Program-made: the position numbers and the translations under genes
Shown: positions 16,864-25,695 of the stretch, one piece after another
Layout: each line of letters opens with the position of its first letter
How positions within the stretch are numbered: the stretch's first letter is position 1
The notes under the pieces: generated by a model
The model's input: the letters and a program-made list of their open reading frames with translations, nothing else
What the model was told of the DNA's origin: nothing
Database searches by the model: none
Source of the DNA: Candidatus Aerophobota bacterium
Lineage (GTDB): Bacteria > Aerophobota > Aerophobia > Aerophobales > B47-G16
Reading direction: 5' to 3'
DNA: 39,511 bases
Assembly: GCA_003648815.1 (NCBI GenBank)
Contig: QMPZ01000003.1
Location: forward strand, 1-39,511

Positions 16864-17895
16864 TTAAGGGACGAGCATTATCTTGCATCCCTCACCTGAG
16901 ATGGCTACTCTGAAAGCCTCTTCAAAATCCTGTAGGGAAAATTTATGGGTGACCATAGGCTCGACATTGAGCTTTCCCGTGGAAAGCAGGTTCTCAGCTA
17001 TCTCCCAGGTCTTCCAAATTTGCCTTCCCCACAGTCCAACAATTTTTGCCTCCTTGAAGATGATCTGGGATGAGACATCTATCTTTAAGGGTCTTTGAGG
17101 ATGTCCTATGGTAAATAGCTTTCCTCCTACCCTCAGGTAACCAAACGCCCTCTCCAGAGCCTCAGCATTACCTGAGGCCTCTATTATCACTCCTGCTCCA
17201 TTTCCCTCGGTCAACGACAAAACTTTCTCTACCACCGACTCCTTTTGGGGATTGATCAGATGAGTTGCTCCCATCTTGCTGGCTATATCCAGCCTTTTCT
17301 CGTTGATGTCTATGGCAATGACCTTCTCAGCTCCCCTTATTCTGGAGATGCCTATAGCGAACTGTCCTATAGGCCCGCACCCTATGATCACAACTGAGTC
17401 ACCTTCTACCTCTCCTTCATATACCGCTCTGAGAGGAATTCCCATAGGTTCGAGAAGACAACCTTTCTCAAGGGGAAATTCCTCAGGTAGTTTCCTGGTG
17501 GATATCTCAGGTATTATACAGTACTCAGCAAAACATCCGTTTACCGTATGACCAAAAAGTTCCATATTCTGGCAGGTATGGGGACGGTTATGCCTGCACT
17601 GCCAGCATTTTCCACAGGGAATATGAGTCTCTGCTGCCACCTTATCGCCCACCTTAATGCCTTTTACACCCTTTCCCACCTTCACCACCTCTCCCGAGCA
17701 CTCATGACCGGGGATGAAGGGAAGGGATTTGACCACACTTTTGCACCAGGGAGTCCATTCATATAGCTTCAGGTCCGAACCACATATTGCCGTGGCCCTC
17801 ACCTTGACGAGGACCTGCCCCTCCTCGGGCTCAGGTATGGGAAGGTCCTCAAGCTCAAAACCTAAACTTTCCTTCTTTTTTAAAATTGCCTTCAC
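16864..17895 (-). CDS. Zinc-dependent dehydrogenase, L-threonine 3-dehydrogenase-like (MDR family)
   Basis: A medium-chain dehydrogenase of 343 residues. The catalytic zinc residues are C38, H64 and E65. The structural zinc cysteines are C94, C97, C100 and C108. The NAD site has GCGPIG (172-177) and an acidic AIDIN (194-198), which points to NAD. The YEWTPW segment (45-50) and the C-terminal GLWGRQIWKTWEIAENLLSTG resemble threonine dehydrogenase (EWDEW and GITGR...TWYTV). A sugar-alcohol or sugar-acid substrate is equally possible given the neighbouring isomerase. It lies 24 bp after a second dehydrogenase of the same family. Confidence 0.85.
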   Translation of the reverse strand: MKAILKKKESLGFELEDLPIPEPEEGQVLVKVRATAICGSDLKLYEWTPWCKSVVKSLPFIPGHECSGEVVKVGKGVKGIKVGDKVAAETHIPCGKCWQCRHNRPHTCQNMELFGHTVNGCFAEYCIIPEISTRKLPEEFPLEKGCLLEPMGIPLRAVYEGEVEGDSVVIIGCGPIGQFAIGISRIRGAEKVIAIDINEKRLDIASKMGATHLINPQKESVVEKVLSLTEGNGAGVIIEASGNAEALERAFGYLRVGGKLFTIGHPQRPLKIDVSSQIIFKEAKIVGLWGRQIWKTWEIAENLLSTGKLNVEPMVTHKFSLQDFEEAFRVAISGEGCKIMLVP

Positions 17896-17919
17896 ACAAG
17901 CTCTCCTTCCCGCCTGCCT

Positions 17920-18933
17920 TTATGGCTTTATAAGGATCTTTACCCTATCCGCATCTTCTCGATAAGCCCTTATGGCCTCGCCAAATTTATCCAGTCCGAA
18001 CCTGTGCGTTATGAGCTCATGTGCCCTTATCCTGCCTTCTGCAAGAAGTCTGATCGCCCTTTCCATGGTGTAGGGATTAACGAAGGAACCCTTGATGGTG
18101 ATCTCATTTTCGTAGATATAAAAGGGATTTATTCTCACCCTTGTCTTGGGGTCGGCCACTCCAAACCAGATTACAGTTCCTCCTGGCTCCACCAGCTTCA
18201 AAGACTGTTCCTCTGTTTGAAGGGTTCCCACGCATTCCATAACCACCTCAGCTTTTCCCCTTAAGAAATTCTCAATCTCCCTCTCTACATCTGCCTGAGA
18301 GGGGTCTAATGCTAAGTTCGCCCCTAATTGAAGAGCAAGCTTCCTCCTTTTCTCGATGGTGTCGGTGATTACAACCCTGTCAGCTCCAGAGATCCTCACC
18401 AGTTGCAGGATGAGCAGTCCAATAGGACCGGCTCCCAGGATGACCACGGAATTTCCCGTCTTAATCTGTGCCAGATCTACTCCATGTATGCAGCAGGACA
18501 GGGGCTCAGCAAAGGAGGCAAGTTCTAAATCAAGTTTTTCAGGAAGGTGATACACCACAACCTCCTTAGCCTTAACATATTCAGCAAATCCCCCATCAGT
18601 GGTGACCCCCAGACGAGTGGGCAAGAGGCAAAGATGCTGCTGGCCTTTTCGACAATACCTACATTTTTCGCAGGCGAGGTTGGGATTTACGGTGACGCGA
18701 TCTCCTATCTTAAAGTCCTTTACTCCTTCTCCTACCTCCTCGACCACCCCGGCGAACTCATGCCCTGGAATTAATGGGAAATTGGCCGGAAAAACTCCTT
18801 CATATATGTGAACGTCCGTTCCACAGATGCCACAGCTGTCCACCTTTATCAGCACCTCATCAACTCCCACTTTGGGAACGGGAACATCTTTCAAACCCCA
18901 CCTGCCCTTCTCCTCAAACACAATGGCCTTCAC
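17920..18933 (-). CDS. Zinc-dependent alcohol/polyol dehydrogenase (MDR family)
   Basis: A second medium-chain dehydrogenase, 337 residues from the GTG at 18933. I chose that start because AGAGGA lies 5 bp upstream and the protein then begins MKAIVFEEKGRWGL like its relatives; a TTG at 18963 would overlap the isomerase gene. The catalytic zinc site is C37, H58, E59 and the structural zinc site is C88, C91, C94, C102. The NAD fold has GAGPIG followed by VITDTIEKR. It resembles sorbitol, threonine and arabitol dehydrogenases; the substrate is not readable. It shares about the same fold and order of motifs as its neighbour but is clearly diverged, so the pair may act on different hydroxyls of one compound. 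Confidence 0.87.
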   Translation of the reverse strand: MKAIVFEEKGRWGLKDVPVPKVGVDEVLIKVDSCGICGTDVHIYEGVFPANFPLIPGHEFAGVVEEVGEGVKDFKIGDRVTVNPNLACEKCRYCRKGQQHLCLLPTRLGVTTDGGFAEYVKAKEVVVYHLPEKLDLELASFAEPLSCCIHGVDLAQIKTGNSVVILGAGPIGLLILQLVRISGADRVVITDTIEKRRKLALQLGANLALDPSQADVEREIENFLRGKAEVVMECVGTLQTEEQSLKLVEPGGTVIWFGVADPKTRVRINPFYIYENEITIKGSFVNPYTMERAIRLLAEGRIRAHELITHRFGLDKFGEAIRAYREDADRVKILIKP

Positions 18934-18944
18934 CTTTTTCCTCT

Positions 18945-19715
18945 TTAAAGATACTTTTTGCAAAGCTCAATTGACCTGGTTACTCCTTCCTCCTCATCTC
19001 CCTTGCCTTCAAATTCAATGCTCAGCCATCCGTCAAATCCTGCCTTTTTCAAGATGTTTATACAGCGGGAAGCATCAATTCTGGTATCTTCTCCGTTTTC
19101 ATCAAACTCGTAGAACTTGGCGTGGACAAATTTGGCGTATTTGGCTATCTTCTCCAATGCACTGTAGCGAACCTCATCAGGGAAATTACCAAAATCAGGG
19201 CAGGTGCCTATTCCCTTTTTCACCTCCTCAACTATTCTGACGATGATGTCAGGATCGCCACTGATGCCTCCATGATTTTCGATGAGGACACTGATCCCTT
19301 CTCTTTCTGCCTCCTGACATAGCTCGGAGAAGCTCTTAATGCATGCCTTGATGACGTCTTCGTTAACTTTTCCATATCCACCGGCATTTGCTCGAAACGA
19401 TGGAGAGCCAATCTTTTTGGCGATGTATATCCACTTTTTATGGTTTTCTACCGCTTGCCGGCGAGCTTTCTCATCCAAGGAGGCAAGGTCTCCTTCACTG
19501 TCCACGGCGATGTTCCCCACCTTCATTCCGCACTCCTCCACCCTTTCCCTCAACCTTTCAAGGTAATCATCCTCTAAGGATTCAAAGAAGGGAGAGTTGA
19601 GTTCGATCCCCTTTACTCCGAATTTTTCCCTCACCTCCTTTGGAAAATCCAAAAGCTTCAACTTGCCTTCTTGAAAGCGCCTGTGCAGGCTCCATCCCGA
19701 AACAGCTATCTTCAT
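18945..19715 (-). CDS. Sugar phosphate isomerase/epimerase (xylose isomerase-like TIM barrel)
   Basis: A 256-residue protein with the AP-endonuclease-2 type barrel. MKIAVSGWSLHRRF starts strand 1, GIELNSPFF is strand 2, and ENHGG (near 162-166) carries the metal-ligand glutamate. PDFGNFPDE is the next ligand strand, followed by HAKFYEFDENGE, and GWLSIEFEG holds the last glutamate. Members interconvert keto and aldo sugars or inositol derivatives. It is the first of the catabolic run with the two dehydrogenases, with AAGGAGG before the ATG. The exact substrate is unknown, and no transporter is nearby to hint at it. Confidence 0.85.
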   Translation of the reverse strand: MKIAVSGWSLHRRFQEGKLKLLDFPKEVREKFGVKGIELNSPFFESLEDDYLERLRERVEECGMKVGNIAVDSEGDLASLDEKARRQAVENHKKWIYIAKKIGSPSFRANAGGYGKVNEDVIKACIKSFSELCQEAEREGISVLIENHGGISGDPDIIVRIVEEVKKGIGTCPDFGNFPDEVRYSALEKIAKYAKFVHAKFYEFDENGEDTRIDASRCINILKKAGFDGWLSIEFEGKGDEEEGVTRSIELCKKYL

Positions 19716-19760
19716 CTAAACCTCCTTATATGAAATTGAGAAAAGGCCAAAAAATCCTCT

Positions 19761-20711
19761 TTAGTCCCGAGAGTTTTCCTTGTGAGTTTTGGAAGGAAGA
19801 GGGGAGACCATTGATCTTTGCATAAGCATTCCCATCTTAATGCGAGCCATTGCAGTGAGCTTGGGATCAGTATCCAAATTGGAGACCATCTGGTATTCGG
19901 AGATTGCTTCCTTTACCCTTCCCTGGACCTCGTAACAACTTCCCAGCAAAAAATGAGAGGCAGCGCTGTTAGGATCTATCTTCAGCGCCTCCTTAGCGTC
20001 GGAGATTGCCCTGTCTAACTTTCCCCTCTGATAATAAATCATTCCCCTTTGATTGTAAAAATCTATCTTTTTAGGAGATAGATTTTTGGCCTCCTCAAAA
20101 TAACGGCTCGCCTCCTCCAACACTCCTTTCTCCTCATAAAGAACCCCTAACATAAGATAAATGGAATACTCCTCAGGGTTGAGCTTGAGGGCTTTTTTGT
20201 AAACCGCGATGGCCTCATCTACTCTTCCCTCCTCGTAGAGCCGGCTACCCTTCTCCTGAAGGAGGATGACCGGCTCAGGCTGTGGGAGGAACCTGGTCAA
20301 GACAACGTAAGCGCAAAGAAGAGCTGCAATCCCTACCCCTCCCCTTATAAGCCATTTTTTTACCACACTTAACTTTTCCTCTTTAATTAAATCATCCAGG
20401 TACCACCACCAATGAGAGGCAGGGATCTTTCTTTCCTCTCGATAAGGGGCAAGCTCGACAGAAGCTTTGAGGTGTTTGAGTATTATCTTTGCCTTTTTTC
20501 TCGCTATGGGATCGAGGTTCTCCAGTTTTGTCCTCTCTGCGGAGACATTCGTTCCCCTCTCCTCTAAGCTATGCAAAAGCTCCTCAATTTCATCCCTTAA
20601 GGTGAGCATCTTCAGGACATCTTTGCCAAGCTGCTCTACATTGGATAAGTATTTCTTGTACTCCTCGAGCATTTCTCTTAAATCGCTTAAGGTTGCTTTC
20701 TTGGGACCCAT
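19761..20711 (-). CDS. TPR-repeat membrane protein
   Basis: I start it at the ATG at 20711, preceded by AAGGGAG, giving 316 residues; an ATG at 20816 would add 35 residues without a ribosome site. Residues 1-120 are charged and helical, with a coiled-coil-like stretch near 10-65. One transmembrane helix spans about 124-140 with positive residues on its N-side, so the N-terminus is probably inside. Four TPR units fill about 150-285 (EEGRVDEAIAVYKKALKLNPE, EEKGVLEEASRYFEEA, YQRGKLDRAISDAKEALKIDP, EVQGRVKEAISEY). They would lie outside the membrane. It is likely a scaffold; no partner can be named. The isomerase gene follows after 45 bp. Confidence 0.8.
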   Translation of the reverse strand: MGPKKATLSDLREMLEEYKKYLSNVEQLGKDVLKMLTLRDEIEELLHSLEERGTNVSAERTKLENLDPIARKKAKIILKHLKASVELAPYREERKIPASHWWWYLDDLIKEEKLSVVKKWLIRGGVGIAALLCAYVVLTRFLPQPEPVILLQEKGSRLYEEGRVDEAIAVYKKALKLNPEEYSIYLMLGVLYEEKGVLEEASRYFEEAKNLSPKKIDFYNQRGMIYYQRGKLDRAISDAKEALKIDPNSAASHFLLGSCYEVQGRVKEAISEYQMVSNLDTDPKLTAMARIKMGMLMQRSMVSPLPSKTHKENSRD

Positions 20712-20786
20712 AGAAGTTCTCCCTTCAAACACGACAAACGGAAACCATCCAACGGAGAGCAAAGTAGGCAAGAAAACGACACTTGA

Positions 20787-20804
20787 GGGGGGATGTTTCC
20801 CCCC
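20787..20804. repeat. GC hairpin, 7-bp stem with 4-nt loop, in the leader of the TPR gene
   Basis: GGGGGGA and TCCCCCC flank TGTT (plus-strand reading). On the minus strand, the direction of transcription here, no T-run follows, so it is not a terminator for the flavodoxin gene. On the plus strand TTTATT follows. It lies between 20711 and 20916, a gap with no gene and no convincing promoter, about 75 bp upstream of the TPR start, and may structure that mRNA leader. Confidence 0.5.
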
Positions 20805-20915
20805 TTTATTAAACAAATGTTTATAAATTCCTGTACTTCAAGGTAAGCTTTGCCACTGATAGATTAATCCAGGGATTTTACTGCACAGGCTAAATTCTGA
20901 GGCTATCTTTGATCG

Positions 20916-21377
20916 TTAATTCTGGCTAAGGATTTTCCGGGATAGTCTCTGACCAAAAGCCCTGGCCTCTGACAAATTCCTGATTCTTCGAAAGTCGATG
21001 ATTATGGAACCCTGTTTTTCCAGCAAGGCCATCAGCCTCTTTATGGCCTTGCTCACCCCGAGCATCTTGGGGATGACGAAGACGGCCACCTTTTTCCCCT
21101 CCAATCCACTGCATTCCCTTATGAAGGAGGCAATTTCCTCGGAAAATTTCCCACCCCACAGTCCCATCACCGGGCTTCCCACATAGACCAGGTCATAAGA
21201 AAAAAGACTCTTTATGCCAACTCCTCTAACTGCCCTTATCTGTTGTACCTGATGCCCTGCCTCCTTACTGCTTGAGGAGATAGCTTCCACAATTGCCTCC
21301 ATCTTTCTTGATTTTGGGGGATAAACTATAGCTACCCTCAATTTACTCTCCTCTATGTTTAAATAACCTGCGTTCAC
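20916..21377 (-). CDS. Flavodoxin-fold protein coupled to the activase gene
   Basis: A 153-residue protein. After a short lead, LRVAIVYPPKSRKMEAIVEAI has the position of a flavodoxin FMN phosphate loop, followed by YDLVYVGSPVMGLWGGKF, the usual second flavin loop region, and KKVAVFVIPKMLG. The loop YPPKSRKM lacks the classical S/T-x-T-G-N-T pattern, so FMN binding is uncertain. The GTG start overlaps the activase stop (GTGA), so the two are made together. By position it is a candidate electron donor for the activase or reductase; this is inference. Confidence 0.72.
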   Translation of the reverse strand: MNAGYLNIEESKLRVAIVYPPKSRKMEAIVEAISSSSKEAGHQVQQIRAVRGVGIKSLFSYDLVYVGSPVMGLWGGKFSEEIASFIRECSGLEGKKVAVFVIPKMLGVSKAIKRLMALLEKQGSIIIDFRRIRNLSEARAFGQRLSRKILSQN

Positions 21378-24300
21378 AGGATGGCTTTTCGCTTACTTTT
21401 ATGATAACTTTTCACCCGGGCGATGAAGGTTCTCACCTTGTTCAAATAGTTTGCCTGATGGGAGTCATCGTAGGAAAGGCTAAGGATAGGAAAACCTGGA
21501 TAGTCCTTCTCTATCTGTGTCATCGCGGCGACGGTTATATTACCCGGCATACAGGTAAACGGCATCACGTTAACTACCCCATCCCTTCCCCTCTTTATGG
21601 AATGCAAGGTCTTTCCCACCGTCAGGATGGCCTCTCCCCTTAGGGAACGATGTAGGTATTTTTCGCCCAGCTCAAGGACTTCCCTTATTTCAGGTTCCTC
21701 ATATCCCTTTACTATTTCCTCGAAAGGAAGGACAAGCTTTTCTTCTATCATCTTCTGGAATAGATTTCTTGCCCGATTCTTAACGAACTCCAAAAAGTTC
21801 CTTTCCTTCAAACTCACATCCCTGTGCATCTCATTCGTATACATAAACCACTCTCGCATCGAAGCCAGCTCCACTTTCAGCCCATATCTTTCCAGCTCCT
21901 CTATGATGAAGTTGTTGGCAAATGGATTGTGTCTTACGTATATTTCTCCCACTACGGTAACTACGGGCCTGTCCTCTTTCTTTCTCCTTATCTTCTTAAA
22001 GGCGCCCGCAGCCTCCTTCATAACAGTAGCCACTCCTCTTCCCTCCCTTACAGCTCTGCAGACCTCATCCCGGTATTTTAAATACACCCTATCCGTCTCT
22101 CCTTTGTTTAGCTCGTCAGGTCTTATCAATCTCTGAACCTTACGCAGTATATCTATAGCCACGATGCCCTCCCAGGCTAATTTGGTAAACCTTACCCCCA
22201 GACCTCCGTAGCTGTTTTCGGAATCTAAGGAGACGACGGGGATGTCCTCATGACCAATTCTTCTTAAAATTTGTTTCTGGAAAGCACAATACTGGCCAAA
22301 TCTGCAGGGCCCCTGTGCTGTTCCCATAAAAAAGGCGCATCTTTTAGGATCAAAGTGGTCGTTATTTATCACCTTAAGGATATCCCCTGTGGTCAGGATA
22401 CAGGGATAACATTCTCTTCCCGTGGTATATTTTCGCGCCTCTCGCACGCTTCTTTCATCACTCACCTCCATAACCTCGGCTCTTTTTCCCAAAGCTTCAA
22501 GTGCTGCCTTCAGGGCATAGGAGTGATCGTCCATATAGGGAATGTAAATTGTTCTCTCATCCTCGGGCAGGTTCGCCCTGGACAGGACAGATCGGGCCAT
22601 TGGGGGTCTTCTTGTCAGAGCCTCCCTGTTCTTAACGCTGTCCAAAAAAGCCTCTAAGCGGGTGATGACCCCTGCCTCAGCGCTATGTTCGTCAATTTGT
22701 AGTTCAAGGTAAGGCCTGTCCATCTCCTCATTGAAGTACTTGCTGATAAAAGAATCCGGCCCACAGGCGAAGTTGGTAAGGTAGATGGGATAAAGGTTTT
22801 TTGTCTGTCTTATCCTTCGGGCAGCAGCTAAGATCTTCTGTCCTTGATACCAGTACAGATTAGGATAGTCATCGGAGATCAAGGAGAAGTCCAGATCCAG
22901 AAAGTCTAAAGGTATTGGCAGCATTCCTAACTCCCTCATCTTCCTGGCCAGATCAAGGTTAAGTCCCGGATCACATCCATTATAAGGCCGGGATACTATC
23001 ACAAAACCCCTCTTTCCGTTTAACTTTTCCAAGACCTCCTTACCTTTCTGTTTTAACTTCTCATAAAACCGATATTGCGCCTTTTTCGCTTCCTCAGCAG
23101 CTTTTTTGACCTTAAGTGGGTCCTCTCCTAATTCTTTGCCTATCTGAATTAAGGCCTTCTTCAATCCTTCCCTTAAGGATAGCTTTGGCTCAAGTATCTT
23201 TGTATGGGGATATTTTTTTCTATCTATGCTTGAGTTGACAAAATAAGGTAGGGCCTGAGACCAGGCACAGTTATAGGTTCTTCTCAAGATTTCTTCCTTC
23301 TTCTCGAAGTCGATCAGGCTGGGCAGGAATATATAATCCACCTTCTTCTCAAGCAGGTTCAGGACATGACCGTGGGCAACCTTCATGGGGAAACACAGCT
23401 CAGCGGTTACGGCTTCCACCCCTTGATGAATGATGGTATCGTTGGTTCTATCTGAAAGTACCACCTCATAGCCAAGTTCGGAGAAAAAGGCATTCCATAA
23501 GGGAAAAAGCTCAAAGTTGTAAAGGGCACGAGGTATGCCAATTTTCTTTCCATTTGATTTTTCCCCTTTTCTTGTTCCGGAAAAAAGAAGCCTTTCCCTC
23601 TCCTTGAAAAAGTCGGGAAGTCCCTCTATCCTCTTCCTTCCTTCCTTGCCGCTGTACCTTTCGCATCTGTCTCCGTAGGTCAGAGGCTTTTCCTCCCCTT
23701 CGATCCATACCTGATTGACCTTGCAATGGTTTGAACAACCATTGCACACAAAGGAGGTCATTCGATAGTTTACCTCACTTAAGCCAAATCCCTTAAACTT
23801 GCTCTCGCCAACCGTCTCCTCCATAGCTACGATAGCTGCTCCAATTGCCCCCAGGACCTCGTTATGGGGAGGAACGATTACCTTCCTTCCCAAGATCTTT
23901 TCAAAGGCAGCTACCACCGCCCTATTGCAGGCTGTGCCTCCCTGGAAAAATATGTTATCGCCGATTTTCCTATTTTCCACCACCTTGTTCAGGTAGTTAT
24001 AGGCCACCGAATAAGCCAGACCGGCCACAAGATCAGGAACCGGGACTCCCCTCTGTAGATGCTCGACCAACGCCGATTCCATGAAAACAGTACATCTGTC
24101 TCCCAGGTCGGCTGGGCTGTCGCTGGAGAAGGCTATCTCCTCGAACTGCTTTTTGATGTTTATCCCCAAGCTTTCTGCCTGTTCCTCTAAGAAAGAGCCT
24201 GTGCCGGCAGCGCAGACCTTGTTCATGGTAAAGTCAACTATCGCCCCGTCCTTCAAGCTAATAAACTTGGAGTCCTGACCTCCAATCTCAAAGATGGTAT

Positions 24301-25531
24301 CCACGTTCGGGTCTATATTTAAGGCTCCCTTAGCCTGAGCGGTGATCTCGTTTTTAATCACATCCGCTCCTATGAAAGCCCCTATCATATATCTTCCCGA
24401 TCCGGTGGTTGCTGCTCCTCGGATCCTGACCTTCCCCTCTACTTTTCTCCTCACCTCTCTCAGTCCGTCCTGAACAGCCTTAATGGGTTTGCCCGCCGTG
24501 GGAAGGTAGCTTTTGGCGATGAGTCGCTTACGGCTATCTATCACTGCCACATTGGTACTCACCGAGCCTATATCTATGCCCAGGTAAGCATCTATCAACT
24601 TACCATCCGCAGGAAACTTGTATTCCTCTTCCTCACGAGGAGGCTTTTCATCCTCGTAATCTAAGGAGAGTTTCGGAAGACTTGCTCGGCTGCGTCTCAC
24701 GGAAAAACTCTTGTTTAAGTTAGTCAGATCGAACCTTTCGACCTTCTTTTCCTCCAGTAAGGATAGAGCCGCGCCCAGAGCTCCTAAGGAGTAAAAATGT
24801 TCGGGAACGATTATGTTTTCCTTTCTCAAGACCTTCTTAAAGGCCACAAGCATGGCCTTATTTGCCGCAACTCCTCCTTGAAAGGATATGGGCTCGACAA
24901 AATCCTTGCCACGGGCGATGTTGCTCTTGTAACTTCTTGCCAGCGCCTCACACAATCCCATAGTTATATCCCTCATGGGAGTGGCTTTTTGTTGCAGGTG
25001 AATCATATCGCTCTTAGCAAATACAGCACATCTTCCGGCAATACGAGCAGGATTGGTGGACTTCAAGGCCTCCTCAGCAAACTCTCCTTCTATGTCCAAC
25101 TCCAATCTCTTCGCCTGCTGATCCAGGAAGGAACCGGTGCCCGAAGCACAACTTGAGTTCATGCCAAAGTCTATTACCTCCCCCTTCTCGTTAAGAGCGA
25201 TGAACTTGGCGTCGCATCCTCCAATATCTATTACCGTCCTCACCTCAGGATGAAGATGATGAATCCCCTTAGCGTGAGCTATCACCTCTTCAAAATAAGG
25301 CACCTTCCACTCCCTGCTGAGATGCTCTCCATTGGATCCGGTAACGGCTACGTATCCGAGAGGATATTTTTCAACTATTCTCCTTAGCACTTGGCGTGCT
25401 TTTTCCAAGGGCTGGCCATTGTGTCGGGTATACTTTTCCTCGTAAACGAGCCTTCCCTCCCCATCTATAACTACAGCGTTCACGCTTATTGACCCAAGAT
25501 CCAAACCCGCTATAAAGCTACTATCTTTCAT
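21374..25531 (-). CDS. Giant acyl-CoA dehydratase activase-related protein: two activator ATPase domains fused to reductase-like modules
   Basis: A 1385-residue fusion. Domain 1 (about 5-262) and domain 2 (about 315-570) are both BadF/BcrA/HgdC-type ASKHA ATPases. Phosphate loops are GLDLGSISVNAV and GIDIGSVSTNVAV, and second motifs are IDIGGCDAKF and FEIGGQDSKF. Each carries the two cluster cysteines (C128 and C168; C440 and C480) close to the positions in HgdC, where a homodimer shares one [4Fe-4S]. A cysteine knot follows (C596, C599, C603, C623), then a DUF2229-like region (about 660-880). The C-terminal part resembles the HgdB/D reductase and carries more cysteines (GRECYPC, GPCRFGQYC, FTCMPGN). 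Such proteins use ATP to push electrons to very low potential. The substrate is unknown; no classic dehydratase is adjacent. Confidence 0.88.
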   Translation of the reverse strand: MKDSSFIAGLDLGSISVNAVVIDGEGRLVYEEKYTRHNGQPLEKARQVLRRIVEKYPLGYVAVTGSNGEHLSREWKVPYFEEVIAHAKGIHHLHPEVRTVIDIGGCDAKFIALNEKGEVIDFGMNSSCASGTGSFLDQQAKRLELDIEGEFAEEALKSTNPARIAGRCAVFAKSDMIHLQQKATPMRDITMGLCEALARSYKSNIARGKDFVEPISFQGGVAANKAMLVAFKKVLRKENIIVPEHFYSLGALGAALSLLEEKKVERFDLTNLNKSFSVRRSRASLPKLSLDYEDEKPPREEEEYKFPADGKLIDAYLGIDIGSVSTNVAVIDSRKRLIAKSYLPTAGKPIKAVQDGLREVRRKVEGKVRIRGAATTGSGRYMIGAFIGADVIKNEITAQAKGALNIDPNVDTIFEIGGQDSKFISLKDGAIVDFTMNKVCAAGTGSFLEEQAESLGINIKKQFEEIAFSSDSPADLGDRCTVFMESALVEHLQRGVPVPDLVAGLAYSVAYNYLNKVVENRKIGDNIFFQGGTACNRAVVAAFEKILGRKVIVPPHNEVLGAIGAAIVAMEETVGESKFKGFGLSEVNYRMTSFVCNGCSNHCKVNQVWIEGEEKPLTYGDRCERYSGKEGRKRIEGLPDFFKERERLLFSGTRKGEKSNGKKIGIPRALYNFELFPLWNAFFSELGYEVVLSDRTNDTIIHQGVEAVTAELCFPMKVAHGHVLNLLEKKVDYIFLPSLIDFEKKEEILRRTYNCAWSQALPYFVNSSIDRKKYPHTKILEPKLSLREGLKKALIQIGKELGEDPLKVKKAAEEAKKAQYRFYEKLKQKGKEVLEKLNGKRGFVIVSRPYNGCDPGLNLDLARKMRELGMLPIPLDFLDLDFSLISDDYPNLYWYQGQKILAAARRIRQTKNLYPIYLTNFACGPDSFISKYFNEEMDRPYLELQIDEHSAEAGVITRLEAFLDSVKNREALTRRPPMARSVLSRANLPEDERTIYIPYMDDHSYALKAALEALGKRAEVMEVSDERSVREARKYTTGRECYPCILTTGDILKVINNDHFDPKRCAFFMGTAQGPCRFGQYCAFQKQILRRIGHEDIPVVSLDSENSYGGLGVRFTKLAWEGIVAIDILRKVQRLIRPDELNKGETDRVYLKYRDEVCRAVREGRGVATVMKEAAGAFKKIRRKKEDRPVVTVVGEIYVRHNPFANNFIIEELERYGLKVELASMREWFMYTNEMHRDVSLKERNFLEFVKNRARNLFQKMIEEKLVLPFEEIVKGYEEPEIREVLELGEKYLHRSLRGEAILTVGKTLHSIKRGRDGVVNVMPFTCMPGNITVAAMTQIEKDYPGFPILSLSYDDSHQANYLNKVRTFIARVKSYHKSKRKAIL

Positions 25532-25599
25532 TTTTTCTCCTCTAAAACTTGCCGAATAAGTCTTATCTACCAGACAAGAACTCTTTCATTGTAGTCAAG

Positions 25600-25627
25600 A
25601 TTTTATCACAAGGGGATGAGGTGTCAA
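25600..25627 (-). promoter_or_regulatory. Consensus promoter of the activase-flavodoxin pair
   Basis: On the minus strand TTGACA (25627-25622) and TAAAAT (25605-25600) are 16 bp apart, the same boxes and spacing as before lysS. The leader would be about 60 nt and ends with AGAGGAG five bases before the ATG. It is divergent from the mraZ promoter about 70 bp away. Confidence 0.68.
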
Positions 25628-25695
25628 GCTCAGGAAACCGAAGCACATCCTCCCTCTTGCTTTCTTGAAGCATACGAATTTTATAGTTCGTTTTC

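Noticed and set aside
17157-17176. 7-bp hairpin inside the threonine-dehydrogenase-like gene
   Set aside because: Short and in coding sequence; expected by chance in this length of DNA.
21597-22136. 179-codon open frame on the plus strand across the activase gene
   Set aside because: Low-complexity Ser/Phe/Leu protein opposite a conserved gene, no ribosome site or family match.
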